From assembly GCA_023846275.1 (NCBI GenBank), contig CM043871.1, positions 30,224,569 to 30,288,568 of the forward strand: a stretch of 64,000 nucleotides of DNA, given 5' to 3'. Both the position numbers and the translations under genes were made by a program. How positions within the stretch are numbered: the stretch's first letter is position 1; every line of letters begins with the position of its first letter. The notes below the pieces were generated by a model. The model was not told where the DNA came from. It was given only the letters and a program-made list of their open reading frames with translations, and ran no database searches. Origin of the DNA: Vanilla planifolia (lineage: Eukaryota > Streptophyta > Magnoliopsida > Asparagales > Orchidaceae). Positions 25,988-36,579 of this stretch are shown in pieces.

Positions 25988-28900
25988 ATTTGATCCCATG
26001 AGAATTGATGATCACAAAACCAATTTTGTGTTAATTAATGATTGCTTTAGTTGATGAAAATTTTCAATGGCTAACTATGGAGATGTAAGGCACATACTAG
26101 ACAAGTAGATTGAAGCTTGATTATCTTTAATTAAAGGAATTTAACTCAACTTGCTAATTTGGGAGCCATGTGAACTCCTTATGGCATGGCTAAATTATTT
26201 GGAGCTCCTCTTCTACTACATTACCCATGATAAAATATTAAAAATTTTCCTTTATAAGGTGGCACTTATAAGTATATTTAACATCTCTTCAATCATGCAT
26301 GCATATATGTTAGATCATCTCATTTTATGTTATAGCATCCTTGAGATAAATAAATCTTGATTAATATCGTTATAAAAGATATTAGGCTTGAAGAAATCTA
26401 AGTAATTGGAGAAAATTAATTGACACTAAACTTATCATCTTACTAGTTATATAATAACATAATATGATAATAATTATCATTCTTGTATGACTTTCTTTCT
26501 ATCTCTTTATCTTAACTATGAATTAGAATGGTCTATATGTTGTATAAGTATAATCTGGTGAACCATATAGATACAATATTTATTGAGGTTAAAATTGGAT
26601 GGGTAATGCATGGTCATACATGGCATCGAACCTATAAAAACCTCATTGTGCTCTTGTTATTAAACTATCAATTGAATTCTACATGTTCAAAATACATTTC
26701 ATATTTGTAATATCATATTTTCATTCATAATGCTTAAGTCAAAGAAAATCTTTGTTGGATTTACACATTTACATTTTAGTTGTCATATTGGTATGATTCA
26801 CATATGCAATATTGTACTAAAATTGTGAAATGTTCATACATTTATGATGAAATTCTTATTCATGAATGAAACACTTGTATCAACTTAACCTATTAACCTT
26901 ATGGCTAACATCTTCATAGTGATGTGATTCTATGTCATACAACAAAAAGTCAATAACAAAAAAAAAATTATCGTACATATACGATCCTATTAGTAAATGT
27001 GTACAATCTATAAAACCTCTTAAAAAACTATTAGTATAACTTTGTCCTTATACAATCCTCATCGAAGTCTTTTATGATTTTTATAAAACCTTTAATAATG
27101 TTTGTTGGGTGAAAATTATATAGAACGATGTACTTAGTTATGCACATATGACACATCTTAAGTCAGTAGATTGTGAGCAATCATTTTATGGGTTTCCCCA
27201 ACCCAAGATTTTGAGGAGCTATGATCTCGATGGTTGACAAGACACTGACTAGAGGCAACTGAACTGGAATTCTTTCATCAAATGATGCATGTGTGTTGAG
27301 CCATCGTTCACATACGATCCATTCATCACACATGTACAATCTCATGAAGAGAAGTTAACAAATGAGTTTAATTAAGTTGAAGTCATATGATCCCTATGAT
27401 CATCTTGTGTAAAGTCTTTATAACATGAGAATAGAGATTATAAACATATTAAAAATGTTAATCATATAGTAAAATGTTCTTGATTATGCATATATGATAC
27501 ATTTTAAGAATATAAAAACTAATAGGTCAGATTGACATTCGACAAACAATTAGTTCTATTTATTGCCCTGGTACGATATACTAATCATACTTTTACAAAT
27601 TGTCATTGAAGCATATAATGACTAGTTTAATCAATTCAAGAAAGAAATTATAGTTGTTGCACTTATTATAATCATTGATAAGATGATAAGAATGTAAACA
27701 AGAATACATTCAAAGTAGAAAATGCTAATGATCTTAATAGTAAAAAAATTCAAAGATTAAAATGGAGAAACTCATTTATACATCTCAACTAGAGCATTAG
27801 TTGTGTTAAGTGTAATATTTTTCTACCTAAGTTTATCTTATCTAACTTGAATCTTCATTGGTAACATCTTTTACAATATATATAATTATTATCCCACCCT
27901 TAAAAGAAAAAGGTGTAAGTTTGTTGTAATCTTTATTTTCTTAAGTATTGTAATGTGATTCTCTTAGTTATGATTTAAGTCATTTGAGTTGTGTTGCACC
28001 TCTACTGACTTTGTGAAAAGTGTAAGATGCTTATATGGTTTACATGTATTGATTGCAACGAATAAGAGTGATTTTTAGTAGAAGTCTGGTTGGTTCAATT
28101 AGACGTGGATATAAGCATGGGTAAGGCTAACTCACCCAAAATCTTATGTTGCTTCTTTTACTTATTTCAGTCTTATTACTTTCTTATCATTTAAAAGTTT
28201 TTGAAAAAATAAATAATCATTTGTTAAAATGTTATTTAATAGTATTCAACATATTTGAAACAAGTTCATCGATTCATATTTGTAATTACAATTATTTTAA
28301 AGTGTTTTAAATGATTTATTAAAGTTTTTATAATCAAATAATTCACCTTCCTTATGGGATTCAATCAAAATTAAGCTCAAAAAGTGCTATCAAAGTAGGT
28401 TACATCAAAGGAAGAAATTCTTAAGAAAAGATCTATTTTTTATCAATTTTTATAAGTCTATTGTTGTTTGGATTGTTATCCATTATTTGAAGGAAAGCAC
28501 ATTCTATTATGAAAAAATTCATTTAAACCTTTTATTCAAAACATAGATCATGATTAATGATTTTTTTTTTGAATAACTATATATTATTTCCAATTAATCA
28601 AAGGACAAATCTAAAATGATGAGATAATTAAATGCTAGAGAACTAAATAATTTATAATGCAAAATATCTCAAGACATTTGCATGAAAATTTATGGCTTAC
28701 ATACATACTTTAAGGCTATATAGGAATTGGATGGATTGTGCAGTGACAGACAATCTCAACTCCTTGATGAGAAGAAGAAAGAAAAGAAAAGAAAGAAAAA
28801 AGGTGACTAAAAGTTTCTTTGTAGTAAATTTTGATGATCAAGGTACATCAAACACTTCTCGTTCTAATGAAAATTCACTTTCAGACTCCCATGATGAGAT

Positions 28901-29060
28901 GTTTGATTTCTTTGAAGAACTAACTCTAGAACATAAAAAAATAATTAATATGCATGCTAACTTGAAAAAGAACTGTGCTAATCTTGAACATGTCCATATT
29001 TTACAATTGTAAGGTAATGATCTTAAAGAAGTTGTTTCTATACAAGAAGGATAGAAAAAT
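25988..29060 (+). mobile_element. Copia retroelement fossil (SIRE/Maximus type), partial
   Basis: A long LTR runs from about 25988 (TTGATCCCATGAGAATTGAT, the usual start in this lineage) to about 28375, ending in a decayed form of the ATTCACCCCCC..CTTGTG terminus typical of the group. A primer-site-like TGCTATCAAAG follows at 28385-28395. Downstream, 28690-29012 carries a gag-region remnant: a lysine-rich segment, then an acidic serine-rich segment and a helical stretch (ELTLEHKKIINMHANLKK) as found after the zinc knuckle in SIRE-type Gag. The pol region and second LTR are not recognisable here. It is broken by many changes and looks old. Confidence 0.7.
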
Positions 29061-29574
29061 AACTTTAAACAAAGATTTCAATTAGAGCAAGGTACGAGTT
29101 GCAAATGCGATGGAGGAACATGAGGATTTGTTTGTCGCTACTTTGCATAAAAATTAGGGAGAAGTTTTTATGTAATTTTCTAGTGTTGAATCTTGTATCA
29201 CATTTCAATCTCAGTCACACTTTGCAGATGTTTTGCATATGTAACAACAATTCCATTAGGAATGTGGGCTTGCTAGTCTTCTAATGAACACTAAGAATAT
29301 GTAATAGTACATTCATCATCTCATAGAACTTCACTATAGTACAAGTATCCTTCTAGCTACCTTTTCATTTTAAGAGCAATTACAAAAGGACCAATGGTAG
29401 GTAGATAAATTGTTTGTGAATGGTCTTTAGGTTGAGGAAAGTATATAATGCACTCTTTTCAATGGGAATGAGATTGATGCACTTATTTGTCTAGGAAATG
29501 GCCTAGTTTTTGCTTACTAGTTAGTTAGGTTCACTTGTCCTAAGAGGTGATTCTAGATGCATCATACATTTGAT
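29061..29574. other. Unassigned DNA downstream of the Copia relic
   Basis: It may be more of the same element, but I could not match it to a named domain. A short open frame at 29099-29284 is unlikely to be real. Confidence 0.35.
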
Positions 29575-29576
29575 TT

Positions 29577-30130
29577 ACATAGGACTTCCAGAATGTGAGA
29601 AACTTAAGGCAAGGGTATGATGGAACAGCTAAGAGAGTCATCTGCAAAGATCTATATAGATAAATTGAATTCAATGTATAATTAGTCTTTTTTAATTTGG
29701 TAAAGTGACATATTTATGACATAAATAGTTATTCTTTTATATTTTGTTCATAACAATACTTGGTATGATTAGTATTATATTGTTGACATGTCTATGCACA
29801 TAATTGCATGTATAATTCTGTATAAGTAACCTAGCATAAGTGCTTGCATGTAAGATACATAGGACTTCCAGAACTTAAGACAAGGATATGATGGAATAGC
29901 TAAGAGAGTCACCTGCAAAGATCTATATAGATAAATTGAATTCAGTGTATAGTTAGTCTTTTTTAATTTGGTAAAGTGACATATTTATGATATAAATAGT
30001 CATTCTTTTATATTTTGTTCATAACAATACTTGGTATGATTAGTATTATATTATTGACATGTCTATGCACATAATTGCATGTATAATTCTGTATAAGTAA
30101 CTTAGCATAAGTGCTTGTATGTAAAAGACA
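29577..30130 (+). repeat. Tandem duplication, two units of about 275 bp
   Basis: ACATAGGACTTCCAGAA occurs at 29577 and 29857 (offset 280), and after a small length difference the rest follows at an offset of about 270: AAGATCTATATAGATAAATT, TCATAACAATACTTGGTATG and ACATGTCTATGCACATAATT in both. Identity is very high over most of the unit, so this duplication is younger than most repeats in the window. It ends beside the AT microsatellite at 30150. Confidence 0.9.
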
Positions 30131-30146
30131 TAAGATTTAATATATG

Positions 30147-30149
<3 letters not shown>

Positions 30150-30238
<89 letters not shown>
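30150..30238. repeat. (TA)n microsatellite, about 44 units
   Basis: An uninterrupted TA run of about 89 bases, directly after the tandem duplication. The assembly length of such a run should not be trusted without long reads. Confidence 0.97.
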
Positions 30239-30241
<3 letters not shown>

Positions 30242-31937
30242 GTCTATGTATATGAATATCACATTTCAAAATAATTGACTTATTAAAAGAAAAAAAAAAG
30301 GAAAAAGATATAGAAAAATGAAGAAAATAAACTTTATGTGATATAAAAAATGTTATAAAAGAAAATTATATGAAAGAATTTAAGTTATTTAGCCTTGAAA
30401 TCTATGAGGTATAAAAGTGTAATAATGCTAAAACTTATGGACCAAATCTTTAGAATGACTTGTGTGTGATCTAGTGATATTTGATATTATTAATATCATA
30501 CCTTCTTGATTAGAACTATCTATTGTGTGATTAGGAGTTATTTTTGTTGTGTGATTAGGTGATGAGGTCTAAATAAAGATGATATGAGCCACTTATTATC
30601 AATAATTTTGGTATTGTAGCATAAGACCTCATTGATTAGAGCTACCTATTATGTGATTGCGAGTGATTGCGTATTATGTGAACTGAGTTATATCTCTTAT
30701 TGTATGATTTGGTGCTTGAAGATTAGATAGAAATGATATGAGCCACTTATTATTTGCTCTTGAGACCATTACTTATAGTATGATCTAGCAATTGATGTGA
30801 TCAATTGTTAATAGAATATGATGAGATGCTAGTTGAGATGACAGAGATCTTGAAGATAAGAATCATTTGAGAAACAATGACCTTTTTATTAGAAAATAAT
30901 TAAGAACATTATAATAAATATTAAAAAATTATGAAAAAGAATATGATTAAAACTAAGATGGAAAAAAGTGCTATTACATGTTGGCATAATGATAATATTG
31001 TGAATGCATTAATAAAATACTGAGATATCTTTATCATATTATATAAACATGATCATTTCTCAAATGTTATGAATTTTGTTACAATATTTAGGACCAAGTT
31101 CCATTTCTCTTATTATATTTACATTAGTTATTTTGTTTTAGCCATTAATTTTTCTATTGAACCTATTATGCTCACTGAATACTTTCATTATAGGAAAAGC
31201 GTATGTACTCACTAAATCTAGGAAACTAATAATGTATGAGTAAAGTCCTTGAGTGTAAGAGAAAGGTACCTATAGATAGAAAATATTTATGATGTTATTT
31301 TTAATTATATTATATGTATGGTTTTTTCAAAGACTTTTATGGATTATAAACTATAATATAGATTGGTAACTAATTTGTAATACAAGTTCTTTTTTGTGGG
31401 TTGGTGATGTTGAGTTTTTGATAAAGCTAAATCTGGGGTTTAATTATTTTAGATGTTATTTTGAAATAATGGTATATATATAAGAAGAAAAGGTATATTT
31501 TAAGGGAGACTTGGTCCCTTTGATTTTTGAAATTTGAAACTTTTCTTAATACAATTATGAAGGATTTATAACAAATCAAGAGTTAGTTCTATTGATCATT
31601 CATCACCTAATTAAGTTATGGGTATTTTCTAATAGTATTTAAACTCTGATTTCTCTATTATTAATTCTAATAAGGCTAATAATGTAATGTTATATCATGT
31701 AGTGCATGACACTCTTTCACATTTAGGTTTTACTTTTGCTTAAATTATTTACAAGTGATCAAAATTTTATAATCTGTTCTCTTAGAGCTAAGTAACCCTT
31801 ATTTGAATATTACAATATTTTAGAAAAAGGTTTACATACTTGATTATGCTTTTTTTATTACACACTAGTTTATACATTCTATTTGGTGTGTCTTGAACTC
31901 TAACACCAAATGAATATTATCTTAAAATAATAAAACC
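30239..31937. other. Unassigned AT-rich DNA
   Basis: No gene was seen. A short repeated pattern occurs at about 30530-30760, where GATGATATGAGCCACTTATTAT and GAAATGATATGAGCCACTTATTAT lie roughly 170 bases apart, suggesting an old partial duplication. Confidence 0.45.
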
Positions 31938-32290
31938 AGAATGTCATATTTAATATCAATGTAGAACTCCCTACTAGTTTGATATATTTAAAGATGATCT
32001 AAGAAAAATATGATGGGCGTATAATACTTTAGAATAAAAGAGTAAAGAGTGAAATCTAGATAATTTCTCAAGAGAAATCATTAGACAAGGAGTAGTTCTT
32101 AACAGACTTTAGGTGAAGGGTATAATAATGAATTATGATACATTAATTATTAAAAGAATGATTCTAGTGTTTTTATAAGATGTTATAATCTTAATATATT
32201 GAGATAGTTTTTAAACCCATTTAAATTATGGTAAGATAATTTAAAATGATAATATCTCAATATAATAAGACTAAAATGTCATATTATTAC
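31938..32290 (+). repeat. Dispersed repeat family, + strand copy
   Basis: This starts with AATGTCATATTTAATATCAATGTAG, a decayed form of the TGTCACATTTGGCATCAAAGTAG found at 44903. It continues with AAGAGAAATCATTAGACAAGGAG, a CTTAACAGACTTTAGGTGAAGG-like string, ATAAGATGTTATAATCTTAATA and GATAATATCTCAATA, in the family order. Confidence 0.55.
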
Positions 32291-34070
32291 TCAATATCTT
32301 ATATTTTTTAGTATATTATTAGATTTATTTTTTTTATTAATCAAAAGAGGAGTGGAACATGATTTTTCTTTCACTTTTTAAAGCTCATGCATTTTAATTA
32401 CAAGAGTTTCTTATAGTCATTCTATGCCTCTTTAATTTTCATTGACTTTTTCTCTTAAATAACCATAATGACTAATAATGAATATCCTTTACCACCCCCC
32501 ATCGTCTTTTTGTCAATTGATTCACCATTGATTAGGGTTTAGCTATGATTTATCACTATCCCCTTCATATTGCTAGTTATAATTAAAGAAATAAGACAAT
32601 AATTAAAATTTTAATTAAAACTATATAGTATATAATATTCTTTGAATCTTTTTATCCAAAAGTATATTAAAAAATGTGTTAACTAATTTTAAATGAAACT
32701 ACTTGATGAGCTTTTTCTTATAAATTTTGTAATTATTTTAACATTATTTAATACTATCTTTTCCTAAAAATTATTATAATAAACATCATGTTATTTTTTT
32801 AAATGTTTAGCCCTTTATTTTGTGATTATAACATTTCATAATTAAGTTTAGAAAATTTTAAACTTAGCTTCTCTATTATTTTTTCATCTCAACATGTTTT
32901 TATAGTGTTTGATATCATTTGATAGAAATGTTTATTTTTAGTATGTATTAATTTTATAATTTAAACTATTATTAAATTCTTTTTAATCTTTGATCTTTTA
33001 TTTTTTTGGTCTAATTTTGGCTATTAACCATTGAGTTTCAAAAACATTTTACTCTTATTTTTTAAGTTTATCACCATTTATTTAGATGCCTTGTCTCTTT
33101 TTGATAATATATAATTTTTGTAAAAAAATTAATAAATTCTAAAAAAAAATTATTAATAAAATAATTATTATATATTTAGAGATATTACAATTATTTTTTT
33201 TAGTTATTAATTTAGGGATGCATCTGTCTTCGTTTTCATGTTAGGTCATTTACTCTACTAGATCCAATCTCTTAGTTTTGGTGCAGCATTTATTGCTGAG
33301 CCCACACAGGTTATAACTTTATTTCCTTATCTTACCCAATAAACATGTTGATCTCTCATTTTCTATTGTCATTCATCTCATCAATACAACTAATTTCTAA
33401 TTGAACTATTAATTTACTCTCCTATAAAAGTCAAGCTCAATTAAGTTTAAACAGGAGCAAATTAAGAGATAAACACAACGTAAGCATGAGATGAAGAAAG
33501 GAGTCCATTTTATATTATTATTGCAAATATTATCATCAAAGTTGTTTTCCAACAAATGTTTGATTTGGCCCTCATTAGACATCTTTATTACAACGAGATA
33601 ATTAAAATTTATACCTTATAATATAATATTGATTTTTGTTGATTGTTGTTCTATTTTTTTTAAGATTTCATTTTAATAGTTGCATTACTTAATGTTGTCA
33701 TTTCCTTATAATGACATAATGATCTTTTTATGATTCATAGATGATAGATCTAAATACTTTCATAAATATTACTATGTTCTCACATTTGATTATGACATTT
33801 ATATACTTATATCTATTAATGTCATTTTTTTAAAGATCTTAAGTAATAAAGAGAGTCATATATATATATATATATATAGAGAGAGAGGAATAGGAATATG
33901 GAAATTAATAATATATGGTTGGAAGCACGTTTTCTCATAAACTAAACAGTAAAACCTATTGTATCTTAAAAATAGGCATCCCTCCTAAGAAAAGAGTAAT
34001 AGCTAACTGTACTTCCTCGACGACAGCTGGCATGGACCAGTAAATACAAAGTTCACCAATTTACTTTAGA
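32291..34070. other. Intergenic DNA upstream of the bZIP gene
   Basis: AT-rich DNA with no recognised coding content. A compound microsatellite (TA)n(GA)n lies at about 33859-33888. I saw nothing else that could be named. Confidence 0.45.
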
Positions 34071-34074
34071 CGAA

Positions 34075-34194
34075 GGCCCAATGCCGGCCATCGCTTTCTA
34101 CCAAACAAAACCGGGCGACGCGGCCCATCCTCGGTTCAGAAAAATGTCCCGGTCCGCCGACGCTTGATCCAAAATAGCCGGCTCGGGCCCACGT
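34075..34194. promoter_or_regulatory. Candidate promoter elements of the bZIP gene (site II and ACGT motifs)
   Basis: GGCCCA, the core of site II (TCP-binding) elements, occurs at 34075-34080, 34122-34127 and 34186-34191. An ACGT core in CCCACGTCC lies at 34191-34194, a possible ABRE-like or bZIP site. An AATAAATA string at about 34229 could act as a weak TATA box, placing the start of transcription near 34260. These are sequence matches only. Confidence 0.4.
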
Positions 34195-34275
34195 CCCCAC
34201 CATGACATCCAAAAATCTAAACAGCACTAATAAATAGAATACAAAGTTCTTCCTCCCGTCCCCCCTGTCGTCGCC

Positions 34276-34683
34276 ATGGAGTGCGCCGCCGCCTACTCCG
34301 TCGAAGACCGAAGGCTCCGGCGGATGATGTCTAACCGGGAGTCCGCGCGGAGGTCCCGCATGCGTAAGCAGCGCCACATGGAGGACCTCCGCAGCCGCGT
34401 CGGAAGGCTGCGGCACGAGAAGCGAAACCTCCTCGATCAAATCGCCGCCATCTCTGGCTGCGCCGTGGTCCTCCAGCATGAGAACCAGAAGCTCCGGACG
34501 GAATCCTCTGCTCTGCTCCACAGGCTCTCTGTGATCCGCCGCGTACTCTTTCTTAGGCAGCTCCATCTTCTCTCTTCGCCGCCGCTGCCGCTGCACTTCT
34601 CCGACAAAGACTCCATCTCCTGCTTAGGCGGTGAGCTCAGCTCCGGCGAGGAGCACATCAGAGCCACTTCGTTAATGACATGA
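34276..34683 (+). CDS. Basic leucine zipper transcription factor, group S type (135 aa)
   Basis: A nuclear DNA-binding regulator that dimerises through its zipper; group S factors bind ACGT-core sites. The basic region covers residues 12-34 (RRLRRMMSNRESARRSRMRK), with the invariant N20 and R28 in N-x7-R spacing. The first zipper leucine is L38, ten residues after R28 as usual. The heptads then run L38, L45, L52, I59, L66, L73 and L80, with no break. The gene has no intron, and a protein of 135 residues is usual for group S. The basic region starts only about a dozen residues after the initiator. The C-terminal tail (about 95-135) is serine and leucine-rich with no recognised domain. A canonical AATAAA follows at 34781. 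The start is the first ATG of the GC-rich island and fits the family. No sucrose-control upstream peptide, the mark of subgroup S1, is visible, so S2 or S3 is more likely, but this is inference. Confidence 0.93.
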   Translation: MECAAAYSVEDRRLRRMMSNRESARRSRMRKQRHMEDLRSRVGRLRHEKRNLLDQIAAISGCAVVLQHENQKLRTESSALLHRLSVIRRVLFLRQLHLLSSPPLPLHFSDKDSISCLGGELSSGEEHIRATSLMT

Positions 34684-34780
34684 GATGCAATCTTCTTCTA
34701 TTTTCTCACATATTCTTTTTACAATTCAGGCCGAAGAGTGTGGCTTTCTTTACCCTGATCCCAATTCTTTAATTCTGTAC

Positions 34781-34786
34781 AATAAA
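34781..34786 (+). terminator. Polyadenylation signal of the bZIP gene
   Basis: A canonical AATAAA lies 98 bases after the stop codon, a normal distance for a plant 3' untranslated region. Confidence 0.6.
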
Positions 34787-34799
34787 AATTTAAAAAACT

Positions 34800-35165
34800 A
34801 ATTTCTTTTTTCTTCCCATTTTCTGTTGAGAATGGCAACGTCATCCTTTTTTAATTGAAAATAACTTTTTTTTAACACTAAAGGGCCAATGGGTACCTAA
34901 GCTTTTTTTTTCTTTAATCTTGGCCGGTTGAAGAATTAAGACTGGTCAAAGCAAAAATTGATTTAATTTTTTAATATTTCTAAATATATTTATGTGAATG
35001 AATACATAAATCTTATATATAACCATATAATTATTTTATTTATATATGAGTTATTTATTTTTTTTAAAATGGAGTCAATCTAGATTCATAACAAGATTGA
35101 TAAGTTTCTATTTTAGTCTAATTCAAACAAAAAAGATATTCAATTTTTGACATATTTTTGCTCAT
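34800..35165. other. AT-rich spacer between bZIP gene and Copia relic
   Basis: No gene or named element was seen. Confidence 0.45.
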
Positions 35166-35169
35166 TCAA

Positions 35170-36250
35170 GCTAACAAACATTCTTAACATTGTGTGATAG
35201 TGGTTGGATGAAAACACTAAAGAAGCAAAGGAGAAATCAAACATATGGGAATTTTGCTAATGAGCTCATAGTTTGAAAAAGATTTTCCATGAGAGTGCGA
35301 ATCATTCACAAATTAATGAATCTATTCATAGTATTAGAAACTGATTCTCCACTCTTCATATTGAATAATTTATACTTATAGGTTAATAGATTTATGCGAG
35401 ACTCCCTTGATTCATTTGTTCCTTCAAATATAATAATAAGTTTGTCCTAGATTTCTTTACCAATATTCAACATGTAAATCTTCATGTAATCATCTAAAGT
35501 TAAAGCACAATGAAGGCACATAATTGACTTCAAGTTTAGCTTAAACATAAAAGTCTCTATCATTTGGTTTTTTTTTTACCATATTGGCATATTATTTGGA
35601 TTATATGCCAAATATAAAAGCCTATGGCGAGAAAATGTCATAACATGCATTTTCCAACAAAAGATATTTTATCGAAGAGTGTTGGTTTGGTAATGGACTA
35701 TCCCTAACAAGTTGATAAACCTAGAAAAATTAAACATGTTATTTAGATCACCCTTATGTTATTAGACTAGACTAAAGTATTGGTTATGATACCACTTATT
35801 AGAGTCTAAAGCACACCAAGAAAGATGGTTGAATTTAGATGTAATAAAAAGAAGTAAAATTAAGTATTTAAATTTTTTTTTTGTAAATTTCTTTGAATGT
35901 TCAAAACAAGATTACTCAATTTCAGAAGAATTAATTGTAAAACTCTGATATATTATAAGTAGCTTAAGCAAAATCAAAATGAGAGTAAATAAGAATTACA
36001 AAACTAATATTTTTAGATGATTTAGTTTAAACCTGATTTTATATCTATCCATAAGTAATTTATTTAAACATCAATATCAAAGCTGTAACATCTCTTCTTT
36101 GTTAAAATATTATCTTGAACTAATCATGTTTTATTCTTCTCCAATGAGTCCCTTATTACTTAGTCACATATCACAAAATTTTTTCAACTTTAGCATACTT
36201 AATTATAGAGTTTGCAAGGATCAAAGTCTAAGTTCTCCTAAAAGATAACA
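35170..36250 (-). mobile_element. Copia retroelement fossil (SIRE/Maximus type), minus strand, partial
   Basis: On the minus strand a primer-site-like TGGTATCATAACC lies at 35782-35794. To its right (upstream for the element) is a decayed LTR terminus of the AATTCACC..CTTGGTGTG kind, at about 35805-35830. To its left lies the Gag region: a segment at about 35330-35450 translates on the minus strand to a run like FEGTNESRESRINLL, followed by the LFNMKSGESVSN motif, both typical of Copia Gag. Only the 5' part of the element is recognised, and the LTR start is unresolved. It is broken and looks old. Confidence 0.7.
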
Positions 36251-36579
36251 TTGCCCTTTTAAGACTTATGACTTTATCTATATTACTTAAGATCTTCTCT
36301 CTTATAGTTGATATGGAATTTATTCACCCTCTTAGCCCTCATAATTCAAATATTTTCCTAATCTTTTCATCTTCCTTGGACAACTTTAACCTTTATATTT
36401 TGGATGTTCTCCTACTCCTATTCTTCTTGGGCTTAAAAATACGTAGGAATGTGAGTGAGGATATTGGTATACTATATGCATCTATTTTTTTTGTAAAACT
36501 TTGTTAGTTATAAGTGTTGACATATAAAATATTTAGTAATATTATAGGTTTAAAAATTCATTTATAGTTATGGATAAGG

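Noticed and set aside
34202-34237. Upstream frame of 11 codons before the bZIP gene as a sucrose-control peptide
   Set aside because: Too short and unlike the conserved peptide; it may also lie upstream of the transcription start.
34066-34667. Minus-strand frames of 176 and 76 codons opposite the bZIP gene
   Set aside because: The bZIP reading on the + strand has an invariant basic region and seven regular heptads; the opposite frames have no domain.
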